Below, one piece after another: positions 9,817 to 21,668 of a stretch of 64,000 bases of DNA. The stretch covers positions 35,593,001-35,657,000 of the forward strand of contig OY987265.1 in assembly GCA_963920665.1 (NCBI GenBank). The letters run 5' to 3'. The position numbers were made by a program, and so were the translations under genes. Positions within the stretch are counted from its first letter, which is position 1. Every line of letters begins with the position of its first letter. Origin of the DNA: Straminergon stramineum (taxonomy: Eukaryota > Streptophyta > Bryopsida > Hypnales > Calliergonaceae). The notes below the pieces were generated by a model. It was not told the origin of the DNA. It worked only from the letters and a program-made list of their open reading frames with translations, and did not search any database.

Positions 9817-11076
9817 TTAACCCTTTACCCCCCTGAACTTACAAATTCATCTCCCAAATTCCTAATTTGAGAAAATTAATTCAATGTGAGCGGGGGCAGT
9901 TGGAAGCATATGTTGGAATTGATATACAAATGGAACTTGTAGATTTTGATTTATATCTTCCATCTCTATAGTTACATTCACCAATACTATCATCCATATT
10001 TTTTTTTAATTTGAGACATAAATCTCGAAAATCCTTTTAAAATAATTCAATTAGAAGAACAATATTATCATTTTATAGTAAAACTAGATGCCACATCACT
10101 TGACAAATTGAAAGTTAGGAAACTCAAGATTGATGATGTGCATTGTAGTTGGCATATTTCAGATGTAAGTTGCCATAAACAATCTGAATAGAAAATTTGT
10201 TGTGAAGGTGGTGTAAAATCAAATGTTGGAAGTCTCGAGATGAAAGCACTAAAAGATAGTTAAAAAATAGATAGAAATTTATAGTTTTTGAAGCTCTTAG
10301 CTTATTTTTGTGAAATGAAATTGAAATTTAATGAATAGAGAGATGTAGAAATTGTATGAGCAGAGATCACAGTTTAAGTTAGAGATTTTTTTTTATGTTT
10401 GTAAGTTAAACACCAAAAGAATGAGCTTGCATAATTGTTCTTATAGATTGTATTTGGAGATGAGTTGTGGAATTTGTTCTTTTCAATTCAATGAGTGTAA
10501 AGAAGATTATGGAAGTGAATCTTTAGTTTAAATTTAGGTTAGGTGTAGACCCTGCTCAAGGTATGCAATTTTAGGGAAATTGGATTTTTAGGTAAATTTC
10601 CGCATTGATCTCTACAAAAAATTTGTTGAGGATTCTCATTGCGATGGATTGCCCTTGAACCTTATTGTTCAATGCACAAGACTTTGACAAAACTTTGATA
10701 AAATTATTATTTTAGTATCTTTTATTTGTTGGAATGGATTTATAATGAAGTTCTCTTCACGTGGTCATTTAATTTTTGAAATTTCAATGTTCTTAAAATC
10801 CATGACCTCATTTTGGCTAATCCAATTTTGAACTAAAGTCAATGCCATTTGACCACTTCACATACTTGTACATTGTAGATTTAGAAAAATAATTATATAG
10901 TGTACTCTCTTAACACCAAATCCAAACCTTACATAGGACAACTTCATATAATTAAAGTTAGTATCTCTACAAATTAAAATATCAGTTTTCATCCTACATT
11001 AGCAGTTACAAGGATGAAATATGATTTCCAATTTGTTCATCGTCCAAAAAATGAATGTTGAAATGCTTATGGGGTA
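9817..11076. mobile_element. Decayed inverted-repeat element of a TTAACCCC-ended family
   Basis: The left end is ttaaccctttacccccc and the right end cttatggggtaa. The interior aligns by eye with 60109-60694. Shared segments include ttcttaaaatcyatgacctc, acaccaaatccaa and cacttcataa-like blocks in the same order. About 650 bp present here (roughly 10075-10725) are missing from the other copy. No coding sequence is visible. Confidence 0.5.
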
Positions 11077-12501
11077 ATTTGTTATGTATTTCAAAACCCA
11101 GTCTTCAAGCTTGCTAGTGTACATATTTTGAATTTCTCAAATTAACCCCTTTATTAGCAGACCTAAAGCTATAATTCCTCCTTAAAAACACACTTAGAAT
11201 TGCCAGTTCTATTACAAGAGAAAAAAACTTGAAAAATTGTTTTGGTCTACATATCAAACAATAGGATCATGCACTAGACTAGAATGATCATAATTATATG
11301 ATTGAAAGAAATTTCATATTAAACTTCAACAACATGATAGATTACAACATCTTTGCATCCAAAGTAAAGGAAACCATTTTTTTACAACTTAGTATTTATG
11401 TAACTAAATTTTATGGCTTTCTGAACTTCTAATTTATGTATTATTTTTTTTCATTTTCTAGGTTTCTATATTGAATACTTCAGTGAGAATCTATGAAAAA
11501 ATTTCACGAAAAAAACCATTATTTCCTATTTTACTCATTAAGAAATTGTTATTAATAAGTAATAGTAGGTTCCAGATTGAATGAAAAACTAAATCATCCA
11601 TAAATCTAAGATGAAATTGAAATACAATAATTCCAATGTTGTGATTGTTCTAATAACTAAAGCAAACATAACCCTCTGTAACAAAAAAATTGGAAAACAA
11701 ATCCTTTAAGTTATTTTTACACAAAGATGCTTAGATTGCTTGCAAAACTAAGACTATCCATAACTTTCTCATCACTAGTGAAAATAGAATGAATCAATGC
11801 TTCAATGGTGGAGAACAAAATTATGCTTTCATTAGGAAAAAAAATTTTAATTGGTTAGACACTATATGATTTCTTCGAGCTGACTGCTAGCCTCCATTTA
11901 TGGCTTCTTGATCCATCAATTTTTCCCACAAGCATCGATTCACATAAAACCTATATATCCACAAAGCTCTCACAAAATCACACTTCCTCCCCCCCCCAAA
12001 AAAAAATTCCTAAGAATTAAAGTCATATGAACCTAACAAGGCCAAAATGTCCCCCGAGGAAACAAAGTATCATCCTTTACCAATTAAACACGTTGCCCAA
12101 TTGAAGTCATTCAAGTGTTGTCTCTCAAAACAATGAAGGCAATTGACATTATATTTTTTGGGCAAAGTGTGAAATGGTTATGAATTTGTAATTAAAGTAG
12201 GAAAACCATCTTTCAAGGCCAAAAAGAATCTCTCTAGTCCGTGAGAATCACCCAAAACTATATCCATTGTGCTCCATCCATATTCTTAAAAGAACCACTT
12301 TGACTAGCAATAGAACTAATTATGTTCAGAGCCATAAACTTCTTATTGATGTATCGGACATGCATTAAATTTTGTAGGGTGTCTATAAAGAGGTTGGCAA
12401 AACAATCTCCAATTCTGTTCACTTTAGGGTTTAGGATTTGGTACATATTGCTTGCAAATAATACTTTATTTAGGAACTATTTTGCAGTTTAAAAAAAGTG
12501 C
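11077..12501. other. AT-rich spacer without supported features
   Basis: Homopolymer-rich sequence. Short open frames only, none with a recognisable motif. Confidence 0.5.
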
Positions 12502-13433
12502 TTAACCCCTAAAGGACCAAGGTGCCTTTTTTGGCAACATAGAAATTTTGGGCAGGTACGTGTGACTACAGATTTCCATGTTTTTGGCCCAAAATTTAAT
12601 AGAAGGTGTGGACGAGGAATATCTTTCATATGCACTAAATTTTAGGACATTTGGAAATATGAGTCAAAAGTTATGGCCTAATATGTTGTTTGTTTCTCAA
12701 CTCGGGCAGTCTGGGCAGATCTGAAAAAATCAATTTTTTCAAAAATAAAAATTTGAAATTGGTTTTCTAGATTGATATATACATAGAAAGCTTTGAATCA
12801 TTCCATTTTGATCAATGAGTCAAAAGTTATGAGATGTTTTAGTTTATGGGCACTTATGGATTTTCTACTCTAAAATAAACTTTGAAGTCCTTTATTTAAC
12901 TCAATTTTTAATATTTTTGGAAAAAAATAAAATCATAGGGTATAGATTGTTTATTAAAACATTTCCACCATTGGGATTGGCATTTTCCAATTCCAATAAT
13001 AAACTATTAACAATTTAGTATTTTGAATCATTCTCTACATCTTTGAACTTACTATTTTTTTCCTATATGTTGCACAATTCCAAATGATCTGAAAATTTTC
13101 AAGAATATAGAAAACTTGACTTCAAGAATGAATCTAAAGAAGCACCACCATTTTGGACATTTTTTCATACAAATAGGATTTTGTGAAGTGCAGCTGCCCG
13201 GTTTTTCGCAGGGCCAAAAAAAGGATTTTTGTCACTTCAAATGTTAATATCTTGCAATCTACATGGTGGAAATTTCTGAAATTTTTTCCACATCTTCTCA
13301 ATGTAGATTACTACAAGATCCTACGGTTACATGTATCCAAAAGGATATTTTTCAAAAATTTGGTACTTGTATTAGAAATGGCAGTTTTTGAGGGTTTTAG
13401 GTGATAAGGTAGTCAAGGAACTTTAGGGGTTAA
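12502..13433. mobile_element. 932-bp inverted-repeat element, TTAACCCCTAAAG ... CTTTAGGGGTTAA
   Basis: The two ends are perfect 13-bp inverted repeats. If the duplicated target is TA, the element body is ACCCCTAAAG ... CTTTAGGGGT, which would fit a mariner-type or TWA-target element. The interior has repeated gagtcaaaagttatg motifs and is partly similar to 61.5-62.17 kb. No open frame of note is present, so it is non-autonomous. Confidence 0.6.
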
Positions 13434-16400
13434 TATGGAATTTGTTAATTCAATTTTGATCATAAGTACTTCTGGGATTATGCATTTTAATTTGGTAAGA
13501 GTTTTCATTATTTCTAACAAATGTACTAGTCTTCACAATTGATAATGAAGTATAGTCAAATACATGTTTTTAATTTATATTAAATATGGTGTACTTTGAT
13601 CTACAATCCACCCAAAGTGGCAACACTCCATTCAAAATACATGAAATGCATTATAATTATCATTTTCACACAAAATGGAGAGAGATATAATTACAAACTC
13701 ATTTATGTGCTTTTAGAATTTATCACAGTTCTAAAATCATGAATCTAGAATTGCATTTATCGTTAGACAATTAAGTTTGCTATAAGTTAGAATCTCCCGC
13801 AATAGAATTGCCATTTTGTTATGCCACGGCCCTAGACAGCATCTTCAATACATTTATTTGGTTGTTTGGACATTGAAGAAATTAATCTCCAATTTCATTT
13901 AGGGGTACTTTACAGTTAGACATGTATTGTGTACTACTGACATGATTAATATATTTGATCAATCTCCAATTCCCTTTATGATTGAAGGTTTCAAGTGAAT
14001 CTTCTAGGATTCTCTTCAATAGTAGTTAGTCTTACAATAAGAAGTGTTTCTTGAATTCACTAACATGTGAAATGCCTATTTCTTTTATCTTAAGTAATAA
14101 ATTTAATGCTTGTATACCAATTTCATGCTCCTTTACACTGTCAACCTTAAATACAATTAGAACTATAATTTGTCAAATATGGGGATACAAATTATAAAGG
14201 GGATTTATTTAAAACAATCATTTTGGAGAGACTTACACCACCTTGGATGTTCTATAATCAGAGGATAATTAACAAAATGAATATACCTCGATGGATAGCT
14301 TTAATTCTAAACTTCATCTACAATTACAAGTCATGACATTGCTATGTTTAACTGAACATGACAGTGAACTTTTTTGTTGTTCTTCAATGAAATATGGCAT
14401 GATGATGCTTTTTCAAGCTTAAAAACATATTTCAATCATGGTGAAAGGGCACAATTACCAGTTTGATTCGTACTTTATTTACATAAAAATTATGAATGAT
14501 GAACGTAGTTTATGCATTAAGAGAGGCAAGAACTATGCTGATGCCCATGAAATAAAGGACCATAAAGAATCCTAAACCCTAAAACTTCGAAACAAGAATG
14601 ACAAGAAAATGTAAAATTACATTTAGAAATTGTTATGAAGAGAACCCAACAAATTCTAAGGCCTAAACAACCAAGTTTCATGAAGGAAGACACTAAGGTT
14701 CGAAAGGTATGAAATTTGTCTTTTTCCTTCTCACCCTATTCTTCGGGGTAAGACACTTTGGTTGGTGTAAATTTCTTTCCCACACTTTTGTTTGGGGGGA
14801 AGACACTTTCACAAGAATTTAGGATATACTTGTGAGATCGAGGTTCATCATAGACATTTTTATAAGAAAAAACAAACCAATTGGATTTTTTGCTACAACA
14901 TTATCACCATTAGGACTTCCAATTTTAAATTTTTTTTAAGTCAGAGTGGAAGAAATATAGAATTATGTCAATTTCTGTGATTACAATTTTTCTTGTCCTT
15001 TGAAATCAATCCATGTTCCAACGTATTGAAAGAGACGAAAGTGTACCTCATAGTAGGACATAATTATTTGTTTTTTCCTCAAATTGTTGAAAGATAGAAC
15101 CTCCCCTCTAACTTGGAAGTATTGAAAAAGCCTACCTTTAGAAGTTCAACCAACTGACCTAATTTTAGAAATTATCAGTGGATATATAATGCACTCTAAA
15201 ATGATTCTATTGATCCTATTGCTAGATTCCCTAAAATATAAATATTTATGAAGTGAACAGTCATTTCACTTTCCATGCTTGACAGGTGTAGAATTTATGT
15301 TTTCCATGGTTTACGACTAACGAGTTGGGATTTTAGGGTGTATGGTTGGCACACAATGAGGTAGAGGTAGAGGTTATGTAAAACCCTGAACCTACGAAGT
15401 TTCTATATAGATATTTAGACTATGATCAGCTTCAAGTACGTAAAAATGGTCATTTATTTACTATAGTGAGTATGTATCCATTTCATTGACCATGTCAAAT
15501 GACTTTACCTCTTAATTGAAATGAAGTTGGATTTCATGAAATGTAGTTTTAACTACCTACGCTTATAATGTATAAAGGAAAATTATATCATCATAAACAA
15601 AGAATTTCAAGAATTTTTCATGAAAATCGATTTGAAAGTTGAAAAAAATGGTTCTATTTTGCGCACCTAGTTACCTCTACGAGTACCATTTAGAATATTA
15701 AAAACTAATTACTTGGAAACAACTTACATTTAGTGGTACAATTATAAATGAAATATGTAATTTGGGGAATACAAATTTAGTAAATTTTGCACTATGATGC
15801 TTGCCCATCACAAAATTTAGCAATTCTTCTCATCATTCTTTATCAATAGATCCCCCAAAATTTGACATTTACATTTTTGAAAATCATTAGTAACATACAT
15901 CTTCATTTTGGTCTCTTGAGGTGTAAGAATATTTGTTCAATCTACGGCCACAGTGGTCACTTGATCAAAATGATAAAATTAGACAAACTTTGGAGGGTTT
16001 AAACCAAAATTACCTAATTAGTGTGTCCAAAAAGTGATACCATAAGCTGACCATTGCCCCTTCCAATGCTTTTACTACATGTCATGATTATCTGTAGAAA
16101 TCTCTTGACGCTTATGTTCATCTCCAAATGTTTGCATACGTTTGCTTTTGCTTTAGTTGGCGACCTCTAAATCTTCTAAGTTGATGTGTTTATGTTCTAG
16201 ATATAGAAGAAGGGTTTCAAGCAATGAATCATTGAGATTGTTGACAATCTAGCTGTATTTCTTGTAGATTGAATTTTGAGATGGGTTTACTATCTAAATT
16301 TTTGGTGGTCTTGCAATCATCCAAATTCAATTGTCAATAGCAAATCCCTTTTTTAAAACAACTATTTGTGCATTCACTGAGTTCAATGATTGGGCATTAT

Positions 16401-18149
16401 TTTCAGATATATATTATTTAAGATGAAAAGAAAGGAGTGAAAGAAGTCACTTGAATTTCAAGTCATACTTCTAAATAACGATGACCACATTCATTGGTAT
16501 TATTGATGTGTACTAGGGTTTAGTTTTTATGTAGGGGCTAAGGTTGAGGGAGCAATGTGTTGTTTGTTCAATACATTGTCACCTTTGGAAGCATCTACAA
16601 ATCTTCATGACCTTGTTTAAAGTATGACTTCATAAAGTAATTGTGGATGAAATTCTAAATATTAACTATGGAGATCCATTATTTGTAAATCCCTTGACTC
16701 CAAAAAATTATTTATGTCTGTCAGTGGATAAGTATTCATGGCCTTGCTACGTGTGTAACTTCATATTAAAGTGTTTGTCGACAAAATTCTAAATTATCTT
16801 TGAGATCCTTTAGTGTCTATAATCCTAATTCTTGTAAAATAATCCTTGGTCTAAGACAAATAGTTTATGTCTATGTGCAATGTACATATGTATCAATATT
16901 TGTAGAATACAAAATTTGGCTGACTTCTATCACGTGGCTGATAGCCTCATTTATTTATTTCCACAAGTCAGATATTGTACAAACTAAAACCGGCGTAAAC
17001 TTAACAACAATAATTAGTATTCCTAAGTTTTGGGTAGTATATATATATATAAATATACTTTGACAAAAATTAACATTTTCTTGGGTATAAGTCACGTGTT
17101 ATTTCATTAGAAGACTGAAACTCACCAGATTTCATAATAAAATAGGTTAGAAAACAATTCTAGATTAATAATTACGTTAGGTGCATTGAAACTACAACTT
17201 ACTTAATTTATGATCATTCTAAGGGTTCATGTATCATTAGGGAAAGTACTAAATGGACAATACGTTCTTATCAGTGTGTGTTGAGGTTTACGGTTCCTTT
17301 TAGTATGATTATTGACAACTCAAGTGATGTGAATACTCTCCATCAGCCTTTAGAAATATGAGTTTTAAAATTTATTCACTATTATTTGAAATATAATTAT
17401 CGAGTTTTATTCACCTAGCCATATGGTCCAGAATGTTATCTAAGTGTTCCATGATGTGAAATATTAACAAGGATCCGCGAATATTTAGTATTCTCTCAAA
17501 AATAATTGGAATATAGATTGAAACTTATATATATATATATCTATGTGTGTGTACACGTTTCATTGTGAACCTCAAAATTAAAATAATATGAATGTAAGGA
17601 ATCGTTTGATTGAACTACGGTCATCGAAGATTCCTTTTGGTCATTGGATGAATTCCTTCACAAAAGCTCTTTCAATTTGTACACAATAAGTAAATGAAAA
17701 CAAGATTGCAAAAATTAAAAATAAATCCTTAGTACTAACTTGAGTACCTTCCATTTTTTCCTTTTCTTCAAAACGGGAGATTCAATTTACGGGGAAATAA
17801 GGTAGACTAGCCTATTACAACCTTGATTCTGAATCTAAGTATATTGGGACGACCTCAAGGAGGGGCACATAATTTTTAGAGGTGTGCACGCCTTTCACGA
17901 ATGAAACCCAACTACAATAATAGTTTTCGGATGAAAATTGTAATTTATATGAATTTCTGAAGTGGTATACCTCAAATTATAAACCCGCTTGTAGACTATA
18001 GTGACAAACGTCCTAAAACAACCAAGAACCGCCTTTACTTGTACTTATGAGCACTTCAATTTCCATCAATGAAACACTACCATGTTACCCAAGTTGGAAT
18101 TAATGCACAGTTAAGATTGTCAAGAAAGTAAATGTATGTACATAAGTTC
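13434..18149. other. AT-rich spacer between the two divergent genes
   Basis: No supported gene in 4.7 kb. Short TA-rich microsatellites occur near 17037-17056 and 17528-17542. Everything else is unassigned intergenic sequence or old repeats. Confidence 0.5.
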
Positions 18150-18640
18150 TACGGTTGAGATGGAGCCCAAAATAGTATGGTGGGAATAGGAAGGTAGTGC
18201 AAATAGGTTGGTCTACCTTCGGATCCCAAAGCACCATAAAATAGAGTTGACCACACTAGCATCTTCGGAAGGCAGATTATGAATCCACGAGCCCATGAAG
18301 GCGCAGAATCATATCGGAATTGATGCCTTGTCGTCCAGAATGTCGTCCTTTGGTCAAAGTTTGTAATCAAGAGCCGCCACAAAGGAATCTTGTGCACACA
18401 GCTGTGGCGGGAGTTCAAATTCAAAAAAGAACTCCCTCCTAAGGTGTCGCCAACCATCTCATTCTCGATCCTTATGTTTCTGTTGAACTTTTGATGAATC
18501 CTTTTGCACATGTCTACTCTCACGGTTGGGGCGATTCACAAGGGTGACGAAGTTTCTTGGCGGCCCTGTCTTTCCATGTGGAGAAGTTCTTCTTCGACGG
18601 TGGCTTCAAGCGACCACGTGCGCCATTGACAGTTCCAGGT
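18150..18640 (+). pseudogene. Candidate 5' exon of the DUF7869-type gene
   Basis: Less AT-rich than its flanks. The plus strand contains protein-like stretches in changing frames, such as GILCTQLWREFKFKKELPPK, LTVGAIHKGDEVSWRPCLS and LSFHVEKFFFDGGFKRPRAP, ending LTVPG at a possible donor G|GTATGC (18641). The frame changes mark it as decayed. It is assigned to the downstream plus-strand gene only by position and orientation. Confidence 0.35.
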
Positions 18641-19031
18641 ATGCAACTTCTTTAGTGTTGCTTTCGATTATTTATGCAAGAAAGCCTTATGACAAATGAC
18701 TCTTGAATCAATTGTCACATCACTTAAGATCCAACAAACCTAGTGTACTGGTTGAAGAGGATTTGATCGAGTCGACAGCTCCGTTGCGTATGGCTATTTG
18801 CAATAGAAAACTAATGTTCTCTTGGACAAGAGGTGAAGGAACGCCATGTACTGTTGCTCTCTTGGATTGAATGAGAGAAAATGGATCAGGTTCCATCGTG
18901 AAATGGATATCAATTAAATAATATAAATAGGTCAGCTGCAGTTAAATATTCATAGAAAATACGTATCAGGGACGTGTACGAGTACGGTGCATACAAGATG
19001 CTTCGTATTGGTACATGACTTCTTCATTATC

Positions 19032-19910
19032 CATCTGGAGATCTCCAGATGGTTGAAGACGCGGTCTACAAACCCTGAGTAATCCTTACAGAATTGGATG
19101 AGGCATAAGGAACATTTTTGCCATGATTCATCATCTAGAGATCTCTAGATGATCCTAGTATAAGAATTCTAGAGCCAGTAGTACCCCATCATAATGCCAG
19201 ATCATTGTAGTTTTGATGGAGTTTCCTCATCTGGAAATCTCTAGATGGAGGCGGCTTATGAGCCAGTTAACGATACCATGATGAACAAGGATGAACGGGA
19301 AATGTCTGCACTAGATCTTCGAAGTTTAGTTGGATCTTTGTTATCTAGAGATCTCTAGATAGAGGCTCACGTAGGACTAGTTTACGGCATAGTACTTAAC
19401 ATAGATTGTTGCCGCGTCTCTATGCTGGATGAACAAAGTTTACTTTGATCGCAATCAACTGGAGATCTCGAGATGAAGTCGGCTATAGGATTCAACGCAG
19501 ATGACATGGTATAGTAGGTTGGATGCCACTACTCTGTGGTAGATCAACAAAGTTTTGTCTGATCCTTCTGATCTGGAGATCTCCATATGGGGGATGCTGT
19601 GAGAATCATTTGACAGAAATATGGAAAATTAGGGTGCATGTCTTATCCTAATGCTAAATCGCCGGTGCTTAGTTTTATCTTTTTTATCTAGAGATCTCCA
19701 GATGAAGGCCGCTTTTTGAATAGTAGACGGCAACATGATAAGATAGATTATATGCCGCGTCCATGAAATTTCTTGAAGTGCTATAGCTCCATTACGTGAT
19801 CTCTAAGTGCTGCTATATTTTGGAACTTGTTTCGTGAATAGGATAAAACGTGATGGATTTGGCATATATGGTTTGACGGGTAGGACACCCTATCTGGAGA
19901 TCTCCAATTG
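19032..19910. repeat. Array of about 114-bp units, each with the 20-bp palindrome
   Basis: Palindrome copies start at 19032, 19132, 19228, 19342, 19456, 19570, 19685 and 19891. Centre-to-centre spacings are 100, 96, 114, 114, 114, 115 and 206 bp. The sequence between copies is also related (gaggcggctt, catgatgaacaaggatga, aacaaagttt, gatcctt), which shows an old tandem array and not scattered sites. It lies in the presumed intron before the main DUF7869 exon, mirroring the 51-bp array in the opposite gene. Confidence 0.85.
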
Positions 19911-20242
19911 AGGATGGATTCTTGTAGCTTCGAATATACGAGTCACCGACTGGGTGGTCTTCGTGTGTCTTGCTTATTAGATGATGTCTTCTTGTTTCGA
20001 AAGTCGTCGAATTTTATTAGAATGACGAGTTCGTCTTGTAGGAATTTATGTGGTCTTTGTATTTTCATAGGAGTGTTTCTTTTTGTAAAGTGTCCAGGGA
20101 CATCCACATACAATTAGGACCACAAAAACCCTGATTTGCAAAATAGGATGATGCTTAGTGCTTACAATGCTTGTTTGATTATCAGGTTTGTTGACCCTGG
20201 GAGGTGTCCCAATACTCTAAGGTCATTTCCAGGGAAATTCAG

Positions 20243-21519
20243 ATGGATTCCTTTGGTGGTTGCTATGGAACTACTCTCGTTTCATACTCTAGTAACCCAT
20301 CGATGGAAGAAGCCTCTAAAGTTTCAACCGCTCGATGTGAGCCGTTTCACAATGGAGATGAAGTCAAGCTATCTGTTCCTAGATTTGGTGAAGTTGGAGG
20401 AGGATTGGTTGTTGATGCTTGTCCACTAGGCCAGTGGCTTGGGGTGGACATATCTTTAGAGCCAGGGCTTTTCATTTTGTTGCGGCCGCAGATTGTTTTT
20501 CAAGAAGCCCATAGTATCCCTCTATCCCCCTTCCAAAGGGGTATTATGTCATTGTGGGAGGCCATTGACCGGACTATATTGTGGAACACCAATGATGTGA
20601 GGAAATTATCTGATGATCCGCCGATGGATATATCTCCATTTGTTCCTCAAGAGAATTGGATTGGGCTTGAAGTGCATCTTCAAAATTGTGAGGGCACTGT
20701 TGAGGCGTCAGGTAGAATTAATTGTTGGAGGTCGGAAGATCATTTCCAGGATGGAACACTTGGTGAAGAATATGTGGGTGTAATTGTGTTGGATGTGTTT
20801 TTGGGGAACAAGGAAGCTTTAATGACCCACGCTCGGTGGCCAATATCTTCCTGTTGCTTTCCTAGTGGCCACTCTTTGAAAGAGACAATCGCCTATTTTG
20901 CCGCCATCCCCGTTCCTGATGATCCATTGGCATATCTAGGAGGAAGACTGAAAGCACCTTACCGATTCGTCAAGCGAAAGCCTAGTGTATGTATCAAGGA
21001 GTCCTTAGTTGCCCGTAAAACTCAGGATTATGAGATTCGGAAGGTTAGTTCTGCCAGATGTTGCAATAGGTTGTGTTGCCAATTTTTTTCTCATGGGCAG
21101 ACACTAATGATAAGGCAGAGATTCTATTTGAAGTCTTTTGAAGACAGACGTGAATACGGCGTCGGTGCCCGTGGTCAAATTCATCATTTTGACGGAGATC
21201 ATAATCGAAAAGTCATTACACTAGAAGGTGCGGAAGTATGTATTCCAGCATGGTACATAATTCACGGAATTTCAAAGTCCACTTATCATAGTTATTCACT
21301 CATGTACAAAGATGGGGTCTTTCGGGGACTCATGGAAACAAGGGAATTAAACGACCTCGGATTGGAACCGTTCAAGTCACTAGAACTATGAAAACAATCA
21401 TAGACAAGAGCGTTGATCAAATGCCACACCAAATGCGCAGCATTAGTCATGGACGAATGGACACTCTCAAATTTCTACCTGCAGGAAATAACTGGAAGCG
21501 CTTGCGTACTGAGGCAAAC
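20243..21519 (+). pseudogene. DUF7869-type transposon protein, N-terminal exon
   Basis: An acceptor AAATTCAG precedes the ATG at 20243 and a GAG|GTAGTT donor closes the exon. The frame is open for about 380 codons. The N-terminal part (FHNGDEVKLSVPRFGEVGGG, WLGVDISLEPGLFILLRPQI) has no assignment. The C-terminal part has the cysteine pair and arginine-rich helix seen ahead of DUF7869 domains: ARCCNRLCCQFFSHGQTLMI, RQRFYLKSFEDRREY, then VCIPAWYIIHGISKSTYHSY. A frame change near 21388 leads into KSVDQMPHQMRS and FLPAGNNWKRLR, both typical of the family as I remember it. Such proteins are widespread in plants and animals in repeat-rich contexts and are suspected transposases. The catalytic role is not something I can show. 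Confidence 0.65.
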
Positions 21520-21555
21520 GAGGTAGTTTTTCAACTTCTATTCAGTGTTGTGAAT

Positions 21556-21575
21556 CATCTGGAGATCTCCAGATG
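21556..21575. repeat. Perfect 20-bp palindrome in intron
   Basis: Exact consensus CATCTGGAGATCTCCAGATG. It lies in the intron between the two DUF7869 exons. Confidence 0.9.
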
Positions 21576-21668
21576 ATATGACCACAACTTGCATTACGTA
21601 CTAATTGTAGTTGAGGAATTCTGATTTGCCTTTGTTTCCTTTGAAATTACATTGTACTGCTCCAGCAA

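Noticed and set aside
18149..18523. Minus-strand frame of 124 codons
   Set aside because: The plus strand here has more protein-like segments and a fitting donor. The minus frame has no recognisable motif.
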